DNA of 64,000 bases from Cichorium intybus (lineage: Eukaryota > Streptophyta > Magnoliopsida > Asterales > Asteraceae). The position numbers and the translations under genes are program-made. Shown here piece by piece: positions 48,240-60,500 of the stretch (its first letter is position 1; the number at the start of each line of letters is the position of its first letter). The DNA lies in NCBI GenBank assembly GCA_023525715.1, contig CM042009.1:130542211-130606210 (forward strand). The letters are read 5' to 3'. The notes under the pieces were generated by a model, which saw only the letters and a program-made list of their open reading frames with translations, ran no database searches and was not told where the DNA came from.

Positions 48240-51200
48240 CTAAGTCATTCTAGAGACGACTTTGATCCCGATCATACTTTGCATTTCCTTGAACTTGGTT
48301 CGAGCCAACGGTTTTGTAAGGATGTCCGCCTTTTGTTCTTCACCAGGAATGTACTCAACCTCTATTTGTTCTTTCTCAACACAATTGCGAATGAAATGAA
48401 ACCTTGTATGAATGTGTTTACTTCTTCCGTGAAAAACTAGATTCTTCGTTAGTTCGATAGCCGACTTGTTATCAACCCTAAGAACCACCTTCTCTTGCAG
48501 CTTGTTCATGATTTCTCCCAGTAAATCCTGAAGCCATATTGCTTGACAAGCAGCCGCGGTGGCTGCCATGAACTCTGCCTCGCAAGATGATAAAGCAACG
48601 GTATCTTGCTTTTGCGAACACCAGGTTATCGGAGATGACCCATAGTAGAAGATGTGACCAGTTGTGCTTCTTCCGTCATCTGGATCAACATTATGACTAC
48701 TATCACTGTAACCAATAAGTCGTTTTTGTCCCATCCTCTCGTACTTGATTCCGTATCCCGTTGTTCCACGTAAGTACCTTAGGATGTGTTTGATTGCGTT
48801 ACCATGTGATTCTCTTGGATTCTGCATATATCGGCTAATAACTCCAACCGCGTATGCCATATCGGGTCTTGTTTGCAAGAGATATCTAAGACATCCTACC
48901 ACCTTTCGATATTGTGTTGGGTCGATTTCGGGTTCATCTTCGGCCTTTGACAATTTTGTTCCTGGATCCATCGGAATGTGGGTCGGATTGCAATCATGTA
49001 AACCGGCTTCCTTCAGAATGCGTCGAGCGTATGCTTCTTGATTTACAGTAATCCCCGATTCATCCTGTTTGACTTCAATGCCCAGGTAGTAAGTTAATCT
49101 TCCAAGATCAGACATCTCGAAGTTCTTGGACATGTCAAATTTGAACCTTTTGATCATGTTCAAATTTGTACCTGTAACAAATAAGTCATCAACATAAATT
49201 GCTAAAATTAGCAAGTTAGATTCTTCGTTTTTCCGGTACACCGATGGTTCTTTCATGCACTTGTGAAATTTCATTCCCTTCAAAATCCCATCAAGTTTCG
49301 TATTCCATGCTCTTGGTGCTTGTCTAAGGCCATATAACGCTTTTAAAAGACGATACACCTTGTGCTCTTCGCCTTTCCTTATGTAGCCTTCCGGTTGAAA
49401 CACATAAACGGTTTCCTTCAACTCTCCATGTAAGAAAGCCGTTTTGACATCCAAGTGGTGAAGCTCCCATCCATTAGTAGCGGCTAAGGCAATGAGAAAC
49501 CTGATGGTTTCAATTCGAGCTACTGGAGCAAATACTTCTTGGAAATCAATGCCAGGTTGTTGCACGTACCCTTTAGCGACCAACCTTGCCTTGTGTTTGT
49601 TTATGGTGCCATCTGCATTTTTCTTCAGCTTGAACACCCATTTGAGTCCAATTGCCTTTACCCTCATAGGCTTGTTTACGAGAGTCCACGTATTATTCTT
49701 GTTGATTGAATTGATTTCCGCATTCATGGCTTTAACCCACTGTGGTTCTTTCTTCGCCTCTTCAACCGTAACCGGCTCGTCATTGGTTGCTAGGAGAAGT
49801 TCTTCAATGTCATCAACATAAAGTACATAATCTCGTAATCGAATTGGAAGATTCCTTTGTCTTGTAGACCTTCGGTGTTGGGTGTTGATGACCGGATTTG
49901 GTTGCTCAATGTCTTGAACCTGTACTCCGTCTTCAATTTCATGGTCTGATTCAATCGGTTCATTGTTTACATCGTTTTCTTGGTTGTTGTTCGCCATATT
50001 TTCCGGTAAATCCCATGGTACTATGAATGTTCCTGGTTCTTCATTGTCGGGTGTAGCTTCGTTAACCCAATTCCACCCTTTGGTTTCATTAAAAATAACG
50101 TCTCGACTCACAATTATTTTTTGTGTTGTTGGATTAAATAAACGATAGGCTTTTGTACCTGGTTCAGAACCAAGATGAACTAGTGGTCTTGATCTTGCAT
50201 CCAACTTCTTGAGATTCACTGGTTCAACTTTTGCATATGCTTGACACCCAAAGATGCGTACGTTCTCCAAATTAGGTTTTCTTTTATACAGCTTCTCGTA
50301 CGGAGTTGTATCACCAAGTACTCTTGTGTAAATACGGTTGATCAGGTTTGTGGAGTGTGTTACCGCTTCTCCCCATAGATAGTTTGGAACATGCATTGTC
50401 TTCATAATACTTCGTGTCATGTCCATAAGTGTTCTGTTTCTTCGTTCCACAATACCATTTTGTTGTGGTGTATATGGGGCGGTAAGATGGCGTTTAATTC
50501 CATTTATATCACAAAAGGAATTAAATTCGAGCGAAGTAAACTCACCTCCTCGATCACTTCGAAACACCTTCAAAGACTTTCCGAGCTCATTCTCCGCCAA
50601 AGCTTTGAATTTCTTGAAGTGTAAAAACGCCTCACTTTTCTCTTTTAAGAGAAAAATCCACATATACCGTGAAAAATCGTCAATTAGTGTGAAAATGTAC
50701 CGATTTTGACCCTTCGTTGACGGTGTTATCGGACCGCATAAATCACCGTGAACTAGCTCCAATGGTCGTGTTGCTTTGTACGTCGTCATTAATGGAAATG
50801 ACTTTCTTGTTTGCTTGCCCACCAAACAAGACTCACATAATTGATTTTCACTGTTAAAATGTGGTAACCCTTTGACTAGACCATTCTTGGACATCTTCTT
50901 CATAGACTCGAAATTGATGTGCCCAAGTCTTGCATGCCAACGCCACGTGTCTTCACTTAATCTTGAATGAAGGCAAGTAGGTACTCCAATAGGCAACTGT
51001 ATTTTATAAAGGCGGTTTGAAGTTCTTTGTACCTTCATTAATAAGCAGTTGTCAGCATCATGCATCGTCAAATAGTTATCTTTCATCCGAATATCGCACC
51101 CGGCTTCAGTTGCTTGACCGAGACTGAAAATATTATTTTTCAGATCCGGAATGAAATAAATCTCCGTTATCAAACGTTGTTGGCCTGATTTTCCCTGGAA

Positions 51201-52518
51201 AATTATTGAGCCTTTTCCTTTGATCGCGACACTCGAATTATCGCCAAATTTTACTTTGCCGGTTATTCCTTCGTCAAGTTCGGAGAAAAATGAGCGATTT
51301 CCCGTCATGTGATTACTCGCTCCGTTATCCAAATACCACACATCATTTTCTTGTGAATTGTATCTAGATGGTATCACCTTCTCTTCGTTCAAAAATACGG
51401 TCTCATGTAAAAATACGGTTTCATTGGCATCATCTTGTTTGGCAAAATTCATTTCTTGGAATTTTTGAATTCTATCCAGACATTTTGATGCGTAGTGGCC
51501 CGGTTTATCACATCGATAACAAATTATTTTTGATAAATCCTTTTTCGCGTTTTGATTTGAGCCAGAACTGGAATTGGGCTGATTTTTAGCTTTGTTTTTA
51601 TTGGAATTGGGCTTGGGCTTGTGGGAATTGGACCATGACCCATTATTTGACCCGGATCCGCCCGAATTGGAGCCACCCGACCCGGACCCGGAACCCCTTT
51701 GATTAAACCCGCTTTCAGCCTCCTTTCTTCCCCATCTTGTGTCGCTGCTTCTGTCGGACGAAAAAGAGGAGCTCCCCCCCCCCCCCCCCCCCCCCGATCG
51801 ATCCTCCTTGTGAGCCGTGACTACCGCCGGCGCCGCTCCTTCTGCCGGTCGATCCTCCGCCGCCACGGGTGAACAAAGCCCTATTCAGTTCTTCTCCACC
51901 CTCGTCTCCCCGAATCCTTTCCTCATACGCCTTCAATCGGCCAACAACGTCTTCGTAACCTACCTTGTTCAAATCGAGGAGCTGTTCGAGAGAAGCTACG
52001 AGGTGAATGAATTTTCTAGGTACTGATTTTAGGAGCTTTTTCACCATCTTTGATTCTCCAATTGCTTCTCCTAGGGCCGATGATTTTGAAGAAATTTCCG
52101 ATAATTTTCCGGCGAAGGTATCGATTGAATCGGTTTCTCCCATCTTCAATCGATCGAACTCTGTGTTTAGGGTTTGGAGTCGAGCTTCTTTCACACGATC
52201 GGCTCCAACATGTCGAGCTTTGATTGATTCCCACAGGACCTTGGAAGAATCGATATCGCCGATTTGCATAATCAAAGCTTCGGGAATTGCTTGATAGATT
52301 AAACCCGTGGCTAGGTAATCTTTCTCTTCGTTCTTCTCCTCTCCTGGATCAATCACTGTCTAAGCCTTATGAATTTTTAGAACTATCTTCATTCGCAGGG
52401 ACCATACCGTGTAGTTAGTGGAATTCAACATCGGACAAGAAACCGAAGTGGTTCCGACCTCCTTGATTCGTGTTTGATCTGGACCAGCACCACCCGAGCT
52501 TCCTGCTCCTTCTGACAT
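48240..52518 (-). pseudogene. copia gag-pol, one stop and one homopolymer frameshift
   Basis: Gag starts at the ATG 52518-52516 (MSEGAGSSGGAG), meets a TAG at 52362-52360 where related Gags have Trp, then continues (LATGLIYQAIPEALIMQIGD, KARHVGADRVKEARLQTLN). A run of 22 Cs on the plus strand (51774-51795) encodes Gly and puts pol in another frame. Beyond it, in one open frame: zinc knuckle CYRCDKPGHYASKC; protease VWYLDNGASNHMTG; GAG-pre-integrase HARLGHINFESMKKM with CESCLVGKQ; integrase HGDLCGP and SDRGGEFTS; reverse transcriptase with KTAFLHGELKETVY and YVDDLF; and RNase H GYSDSSHNVDPDDGRSTTG and SSCEAEFMA, to the stop at 48240. All catalytic motifs look intact. Without the two lesions it would be one polyprotein. 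Confidence 0.93.
51774..51795. repeat. C22 homopolymer inside gag-pol
   Basis: Twenty-two Cs, poly-Gly on the coding strand. Because 22 is not a multiple of three, the frame changes here. Either slippage in the genome or an assembly length error would explain it. Confidence 0.9.
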
Positions 52519-52555
52519 ATTTCACGGGTATGATTTTTCACAGCTTCGTAATCTT

Positions 52556-52567
52556 GCTCTGATACCA
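52556..52567 (-). other. primer-binding site (tRNA-iMet)
   Basis: The minus strand reads TGGTATCAGAGC two bases from the LTR. Confidence 0.9.
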
Positions 52568-52569
52568 AT

Positions 52570-52820
52570 TCAAGATCACAATTGTATAAAACACAAATAT
52601 ATCAAAATAACACTTTGATTAATTGGAAATATCACTCAAAAACCAATTACATATATGTGTGTATATTGCTATGTGTTGGTGTGTCTCCACTGCTCTTGAT
52701 AGTACACTGCATATATATTGCATAGAAAGCCACTTGCTTAATAATATCTAGATATCAATTGTCCACTTGACAATTGGTTGGTGGATCAAAAGTATCCACT
52801 TGACACTTAAGATTCCAACA
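52570..52820 (-). repeat. 5' LTR of the copia element
   Basis: 251 bp, equal in length to the 3' LTR, with substitutions near 52612 and 52751. Confidence 0.93.
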
Positions 52821-53062
52821 CAATTGTATAAAACACAAATATATCAAAATAACTCTTTGATTAATTGGAAATATCACTCAAAAACCAATTACATATATGT
52901 GTGTATATTGCTATGTGTTGGTGTGTCTCTACTGCTCTTGATAGTACACTGCATATATGTTGCATAGAAAGCCACTTGCTTAATAATATCTAGATATCAA
53001 TTGTCCAATTGACAATTGGTTGGTGGATCAAAAGTATCCACTTGACACTTAAGATTCCAACA
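52821..53062 (-). repeat. third, tandem LTR copy
   Basis: It starts directly at CAATTGTATAAAAC, lacking the first nine bases of the other LTRs, and ends GATTCCAACA. It has private changes such as TCTCTACTGC and GTCCAATTGAC. Confidence 0.92.
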
Positions 53063-53067
53063 GTTGA

Positions 53068-53390
53068 TAGTTACATTTTTATAATTATGTTATATTTGTG
53101 TAGTTATAATTTAACCAATTAATACAATTGGTCATTTTAAAGCTAAAATTCAAATAAAAAATAATTTAATCAAGAAATGTTATCCCGTTTGACGCATATT
53201 TTTAATTGGACTCATTCTTTCGTACTTTTTCGGTTTTTCCTTTCGTCAACGCAAAAGTAGTCGACAATGTACCTAATGCTTGATGGAAATTGGAAAGTCG
53301 AATGGCCGCCTTCGTTGATATTTGGGTTATAAGTTGAAAATGATATTAATTTATATCAGTTATATATAAATATGATAATTTTGTTTTTAA
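53068..53390. repeat. distal part of the right dirigent duplication arm
   Basis: Continues the homology with the left arm (reverse complement of about 1740-2050). CAACGCAAAAGTAGTC and GATGGAAATTGGAAAGT are shared. Confidence 0.8.
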
Positions 53391-55774
53391 CCAGTTAAAA
53401 TGATAAAATTAAATTAGGAAAATAGTTATCAAACTTGCATAAGGAATTGCGGAATCCGTGAAAATATTATCAAAAGATGTAAAAAAAAAGGAGGAAATGG
53501 TACCTATAAATTTGTTAATGCCATACAGAATAAGAACCACGGCATAGTAAAGTAGTAAACGTAAGATATACTAAGGATGACAACGATTGAATTTTAGTGA
53601 GGGATTGAAATGTGAGAAATGTTGAAGGCACTGCGATACAATAAATGCCCTCATGTAAAAATTAAAAATGATAAAATCGAAAGGCGTTTAAGTAGGATGA
53701 GAAAAACAAAGACAAAAGAAGAAAAGATAGTGTAGCCTATTGATGTTTTCGTATATAGTTTAAAAGGTATTTAAAGTATTTTTTGTATAAGGGATTAAAG
53801 TTGTGTTTAACATGTCTAAAAAGGGAATACGACCTATTAAAGTCGGTTCCCTTGCTTACGTGTCATTATAATCCCACTTGTCATCCACCTTGGCAGCTGG
53901 TTACCGAATCTAACGGAATAAAAGAAAAAATCAACGGAAACCTAACAACAACAAAACAGAAGCAGCGATAGATGTTGGAAATGGAAGTGGAATAATTAAA
54001 TTAGCGCGGCTATGAATCACCTCCCTAACACAATCCAAAATCTCTCTAGAAAAAAAGAAAGTCACCACCACCACCACCTTACTCGTCCAATTCAATGGAA
54101 CCCTAAACCTATATGTCGAACCCCAAACAGCATGTCTCTACACCTGTTCATCTCTGTCTATATTAAAACCTTTATAGTAAAATGGTTTAATTCACATAAC
54201 TTTATGAGAATTAGAATCTGATATATGGTTTAGAAATTAGGACCATAAATGTACAAAGGCAATCCACGAAGAACAACCAAGTATAGTGCCCAATTGATAT
54301 TCTCTTAGCAACAAGTCTTTTCTATATACAAGAGTCCTTTAATGTAAAATATATGTATAGACAACAAAGTAAACTGTTTGCTATGGTCGATCAAATTAGA
54401 CCCCTTTACCTAAAGTATAGACTCTAAGGAAAATTTTCGTATTGTATAACAAGCAAAGTAGACATATATGTTTACTATCAAATCTGGATAATATAAATTT
54501 ATATATGACAAAACTTCTATAAGGAACATTTTGAACGGTTATCTTAAGTAAGGACATATTTACTCGTACGTTAAAATAACTTTAGAAGTTTAGACATATT
54601 AATGACATGTACGGGATACACCTGAAATAAGCATTGGAGAGTATAATTCTTTATAAATAGAAGATCAAGTATGTAGATTTTGCCTACAAAACAAGGATTT
54701 CGGGTTTTCATTGGAGCTAGTGGGAGCACTGTTGACTTACCCATATTCGATGAGTAATATACACATCAATTATATGCAATTATTTCTTGAACTTCATAGA
54801 ATGCTAGCCTAGGTTTGGATATATGCTACCTATTAAGATTCAATAACACATTGCTAGAATTAGGGTCTATACAACACAAATATAAACAAAATAGTTTGTT
54901 CTAGTCAAAGTACAAACAATGGAAATATTGAATCCGGTTCAAAATACATTGTTCTAGGTTGGAATCCTACCAATGTAACATGACAACAAATACTACATCA
55001 GACGAGGTATTTGGTTTTCTCCAACTTTTCTTTCATTAAGTATAAGAAAAGGACATGTTTTGTACTTACTTTAATATTCAATTTTCTTAGAGCATTACGA
55101 ACTATATGTGAGTTGGATTAAGATGTGAGGCATTGGGATCAATAGAGGGTGTTCTTAATTTCATAAAGAACTAAGAATAAAAATTTGGTTTACGGATACC
55201 TCGATGGCGAGGTTAGTAAAAGGAGTGATAATGATTCAAACTTCTAGAATTTGTCAAGATGAATCGTGACATATTTAATCCAATTGTGTTCACATATAGT
55301 ATGCAACTTAAACTGATTGAAACTACTTTTAACATATCATTATGGTTATCTGAAGGAAGAAATCTAAATATATCACAACATTCATAATTTGTTACAGAAT
55401 CTATACAAAATTGGTATATTGATATTATTAGAGAAAATATTGTTTTCAAAACACTAAATACCCACAAATATGTATTTTGATGATGCTCATGTTCTTTAAA
55501 CATTTAGATACAAGGAATAGCCTTCGAGGAAAGCCAACATTTTTATCATTCTGAGATTCATGATGAGATTAGAATAAGTGAAGTTAGTGGTTCCTGAAAG
55601 GTTCACTCAGATGAAATCATTAATTCGTGATCCAATGTCATTCCTTTCAAACAACATGCTGATGCTGATGGAATTATACTGAATCACACATGCAACTAAT
55701 AATCATATGTTAGATAAATTTTGTATTTGGGTACTAGAGCGGTAAACCTCCATAGTCAGTTATAGATAATGGTG
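53391..55774. other. intergenic, nothing recognised
   Basis: AT-rich, no convincing frame, terminal repeats or RNA gene. Frames at 53783, 54012 and 55213 have no recognisable motif. Confidence 0.5.
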
Positions 55775-55844
55775 GGAATCGGTTTGGTTTATGGTATCTT
55801 AGGTTCCTCAATTTAGTTTCTTCCATTTGAAAGAATTTTGAGCC

Positions 55845-56973
55845 TGACACGTCTAGGTCGTCGTGCGGTCAAAAATAAAAGAAACCTAACACACACACAC
55901 TAGCACAGTGGTAGTCAGGGTCGATCCGCAGGAGCTACGTGGTCAGATCAGATGATAGATTGCCAACTATAGTGTCACGCTATAGTCGGAGGACTTCAGT
56001 TTCCAAACCCTTGCCACTAAAACTCAAAAATCCTAAACTAACAATCCCAAAACAAGCATAGACTAAGCTAAGCTTCAAACCAAACCTAGTTACTTTCTGA
56101 AATCAGAAGTGCATCTCTAATTCAGAAGTAAACAAAGGCATCCAACAATCCAAACATAAACCAAAACAAGGCATAAACTAAACCAATAACTAAGATCTAA
56201 TGGGACAGTCACTGGTTAAAGTTCAAACCTAAAAGATTAACCTAATTGGCTACTGAAATCAGCAAAGAAAAACAGTCCAACTAGGTCAAATCAAACATCC
56301 AAACACAACACAAGCATGCAAAACCAATAACAATCATCAAAACACCGAAAAACAAAGATTACTTGTAACCAAATGCTTCTCATTAACCAAAAACGAATTC
56401 TAATGATCCAATACAGTCACCAATACTGAAAAACAGTAAACTAAAGTGCTCAAGATCAGTGGTTGTCACTCCCAAAGACCCTAGCCACTATTGCTAACTA
56501 ATACTAAAATGAAATTAAATTCTAAAACATAAAATACCAATTGAGAGGTTGCTGATGCTTAATCACAGAGTCAAAGAGCCTTCAGGTCGTTTTTTCACCG
56601 GGTCTTTGCTAGGAATTTCGGCTGTAAATGGCTCTATTTATAGTTGAAATTTTCCCGCAGCCGCGCCGCGGAATTAAGTAAACCGCGGCGCGCGTAGGAC
56701 TTTATCCTCGTTTCTTCGGACTTTGAATTTGTTCCACCGCCTTATACCTGCGTCGCGCCTTCTTGATTCCCGCGGCGCGCATACGTATTTTCCTGATTTT
56801 ATCTTCTTCTCCAAACTTTCTCCAATTTGCACGCTTTTGGTCCCTGTTTACATTATTTTCTTCCAAACAAGTACTGGCATGAAAAGTGAGAATACCACGA
56901 TATATATGATATAATTTCACTAAGAATAGAGCTCAACAATGACTAAAATATGTAATATCACTAGGCGTTGTCA
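55845..56973 (-). repeat. 3' LTR of the Athila-like element
   Basis: TGACACGTCTAGG to CTAGGCGTTGTCA on the plus strand. It carries a CG-rich patch at 56655-56790 (CCGCGGCGCGCG motifs). A PPT-like CACCCCACACTTG (minus strand CAAGTGTGGGGTG) starts three bases beyond its right end. Confidence 0.93.
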
Positions 56974-58020
56974 AACACCCCACACTTGTGCCTTGCTTGT
57001 CCCCAAGCAAGAGAGTTTTTAATAAATTCTAACTAAGACTCAAACAATTTTTTACTGTGTTCAGTTTCAAAGCTTATTGCCTCAAGAGTTAGAGTGAAAT
57101 AGTTCGCGAGAACCTAATCAGAGTGTTCTTTGGAATTGATGGTTTTCTAGAAAACCCTTGATTACAAATTTTCTGTCCACAATGAAGTGTACTTACTCAT
57201 TCAGATTCTAAAGGCCATTAAGGAATTGTCTATGACTTTCGATGTTGTCCGTGTAGCGATCTTTCAGAAATACCATCCCAAACCAGACGATCTTAGGTGG
57301 TAAGGTGCATAAGTGCCTCTTCGAGGCCACCCTTTTCAGACCTACCGTCTCGAACAACAAAGGCCACAGATTGACATTTTCTTCCTAAATTCCAATCCTA
57401 AAACAATACAATCGTCTAACTCCTAAAACACAACTTGTTTGACTAACTAATAGCATGATCACAACTAAATAGTATCTCTTGAAAAATACTAATGCTATCA
57501 CAATCACAAACCATTCGTTTCAAAATTACAATTTAGTAAAAATTTTGAAAAAGTTGCTTAAAAAATTTAAAATTGGTATTTTCTGCAAAAATTTCAAAAA
57601 AAAAACTCTTTCGACCGTCCACACCCCACACTTAAGACCGTACAACGTCCCCGTTGTACATAAAAATGTTTTTGAACAAGGGAGAAAGAGTTACCCCTTT
57701 GGACGGTAGACTGCTTGGTTGGTACTCGGTATTACAGGTACAAATTCGAACAAAAAGTGTCCTTGATTTCGCATCTAGAGTTGTGGTGCAACAGTGAACA
57801 CGCTGGTGGTCAAGACAAGTGGAGGGGGCACGGTGACCCCACACTTGTTTGAGACAACTCCTCCCCAATTTGGTATAACATGCATAACTCAACAAAACAT
57901 TAAAAGCAACATAAAATATAAACAAACAAAAGATAGAGATGTGTCATAGATTCAATACATATATCGCAAAAAAAAATATAGAAGAAAAAGAAAAAGAAAA
58001 AAGAAAAAAATTTCATCAAC
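56974..58020 (-). other. non-coding 3' internal region
   Basis: No frame with a recognisable domain. It contains three copies of a CCCCACACTT motif (about 56978, 57624 and 57837), each a PPT-like AAGTGTGGGG on the coding strand. Confidence 0.7.
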
Positions 58021-58023
58021 TGC

Positions 58024-59186
58024 CACCTGGTGGCCTGGAGGGTCCAGCCTCATGATCATGGGCTCGAGCTGGGAATGGGAGGGTCTGCTGGCCCTGTGCT
58101 GATGCAATCTGTAGTAGCACCTCTCCAATCCACTCCAACTGGTCCTCCATCCTGGCGACCCTGGTCTCCAATCGCCTCAGCTCGGACACCTCCTCCTGCT
58201 GGGGCTCTGCATGTGCATGCTGCCTCCTGCCAGGCTGAGCGTATGCTGGTAAGGGGGGCTAGACAGCCTCTGTCGGCGCCCTCACGAACTGACCGGGCCG
58301 CTGCTGCTCGATCAGCCCCATCTTCTCCAGTGCCCACGCTGTAGTGCGGACTGGAGGTAGAGTGGTCAAAGATGCCACGACCGGGGCAGTGAGAATCCGG
58401 TATGACCGGGCCAGGCGGGTGATGTAATACCCCCGGCCCAAGGGACTACTGGCAGATGCGCCAGTCGTACGGGTGGTCAGGACGACGGCTAAGGCGAAAG
58501 GAAGGTGGAGGAACCTGGATGGGTCGAGGAGGACCCAGAGATAAGTCATATCCTCCCCCCGACACCTTCTCGCCCCCCTCCCGCTGCATGATGGAGGTGG
58601 AGACTATGCGGTGCATGAGGCGGTGGAGTGGGTCGCGGAGGTGGCTCTCCCGAGAAGTCCCTGCCTCGTAAAGTACATTGGACAACGGTGTCCAAATCTC
58701 CATGTTGGCGGCCCTCTCGGGCTGCCCCTGAATGCACGCCGTGAAGAACTGCGTGAAGTGGCGGTGCTGCATATCCGCCTCTGTATAAATCCCTGTACGC
58801 CTCCCGAACTCCTGGAGGCTACACTCCCTGTGTACACCCCCCAGCCTGAAACAAACGAGCCTGGAGTAGGCCTCCTGAGACCCTGGTGCAAAGCACACAG
58901 TAGAAAGGAACTCCAGTAGAAGCTTTGCGTAGACCGTATCGTCCTGGGTGGCCATGAACCTGTCCTAGCCACGGCAAGTGAATGAGGCTTCTTCATGGGT
59001 CCAGGTGCGATGGAGGAATGGTTCGATCTCTCCCCAGAGTCCGGCATCCCGTAGAATGTCTCGGTCGATGACGGTCGCCTCGAGAACTCGGCGACTGACG
59101 AGGGCTTCCCTCCATGCTATATACTCCACTCAGCTATCGAGCTCAGCGGGAAACTGGAGGAACTGGTGATTCAACCTGAATGCCAT
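58024..59186 (-). pseudogene. ATHILA ORF1-like protein gene, broken
   Basis: The ATG at 59186-59184 starts MAFRLNHQFLQFPAEL. The frame holds a TGA and a TAG early, each where Trp is plausible, then runs open at 58446-58955: LLLEFLSTVCFAPG, FRLGGVHRECSLQEFGRRTGIYT and RHFTQFFTACIQGQ. These resemble the ATHILA ORF-1 domain of plant Athila elements, whose role is unresolved. After a shift near 58450, an adjacent frame continues (LARSYRILTAPVVAS, then RRLETRVARMEDQLEW, a likely coiled coil). The coding stretch is much richer in G+C than the rest of the element. Confidence 0.65.
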
Positions 59187-59189
59187 CTG

Positions 59190-60495
59190 CACAAAACAAA
59201 AATTTTTCAATTTTAGTCCTTTATCTTCCCCGCCGCACCGCGACGCGGCCCAAGAACCAGGCGCGTCGTGCCGAGCGCCTGTTCCAAAAAATCCGAACCA
59301 AATCGAGTTTTAACCTGTTTAAACTCAATCCAAACACACCACATGGTAGCCTAGGTGCCAATTAACTCATCTAGGGTGTCTATTTGGCACAACAAACACA
59401 CTATGAGTCAGCATTGGCGATTTCTAAGTTTTGACCCTTTTTGGAGAAATCATCCAAATTAACTACCTAATCACTAGTTTAAACACCTAATAGCTAGTTA
59501 GAATGATGTACCGTGGTAGTGGGAACGAAAAGAGCAAGAAAAAACGCGAGAAATTTCTGGTGATCAGAGCTCCGAGTCGTGGTTGTGTGTGAATAGTGTC
59601 GCGGCTTACCTTAATATCGAAGGAAACCGTCTGATCGTTTCCCGCGTCGCGCAAATGCACAACCCGCGTCGTGCGTGTCACCAAATCAACCCCTGCGCAT
59701 CGGGTTGGTTTACGATCCAGTGTTGCGTATTCTTTATTCTCGCGGCGCGGTCATAAAAATTTCCAAATTCTTCATACGACCCCACACTTGCCTGAGACCA
59801 CTGGTACCTGCAATTAATGATAAGATTTTTCCTAATTATTTCTAAGAAATACAAAACCTAACCTATGACACGATGGGTTGCCTCCCAACAAGCGCTAAGT
59901 TTAACGTCTTCAGCCAGACGTTGAACTCCTATTCCTATTCTTCCTCTCCTTGGACTTCTGATGACATTTGCTTGAATCCTGGTATGAAATTATGGGCCAT
60001 CATCGACATTAAGGATGTGAGTTGGGTCATCCTATCGCTTACTCCACTAATCCATTGCTGTTGTGATTCCAGAAGCTTGAAGACTTTTGCTTCCCTTTCT
60101 TTTGATTCTTTCTCATATTGCTGATGTCTCGCTTCTAGCATCTCCATCATATCCAGCAACTGTTCCTTATCAATAGTGGCCAATGGATGATCCTTTGTTC
60201 CTTTTAAAATCTCTTACTTTCCTCCTTCCCCTGTCCGCGTCCATACTTTTCCTTTGTTCCTAATCCTAGGCTCCATTAACACATTTTGTCCAGTTTCCTG
60301 TCACCGTTCTCTGAAGGTAAGGATACAGGATTTCCGAACACATTCAGCCTTCTTTTTCGCGTTCCAAAGGAGATGTCCACATCCCCCGTCTGCTTCTGCC
60401 CTTGGTTATATGGTCTGTAGGGTCGTCCATTGTTATACTGACCTTGACCCTGGCCATAAACTTGGTTTGCCTCCTGAACTTTTGGTCCTCCTTGA
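59190..60495 (-). other. region between gag and ORF1, where pol is missing
   Basis: No polymerase or integrase motif on either strand. CG-rich patches lie at about 59222-59280 and 59640-59755, and another PPT-like CCCCACACTTG at about 59780. A Lys/Glu-rich frame at 59935-60183 is Gag-tail-like at best. Confidence 0.6.
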
Positions 60496-60500
60496 CCTCC

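Larger units (their letters stand above)
47974..53062 (-). mobile_element. Ty1/copia element with a tandem third LTR
   Basis: On the plus strand the order is LTR (47974-48224), internal region, LTR (52570-52820), then a third LTR (52821-53062). The whole is flanked by GTTGA at 47969-47973 and 53063-53067. The two main LTRs are 251 bp each and differ at two positions I can see. The element reads on the minus strand, carries gag and a complete pol, and is inserted in the duplicated 3' flank of dirigent copy 2. Confidence 0.93.

Noticed and set aside
58030..58919. Overlapping frames on both strands, some Pro/Ala-rich
   Set aside because: High GC leaves several frames open by chance; only the ATHILA ORF1-like minus frame has family resemblance.
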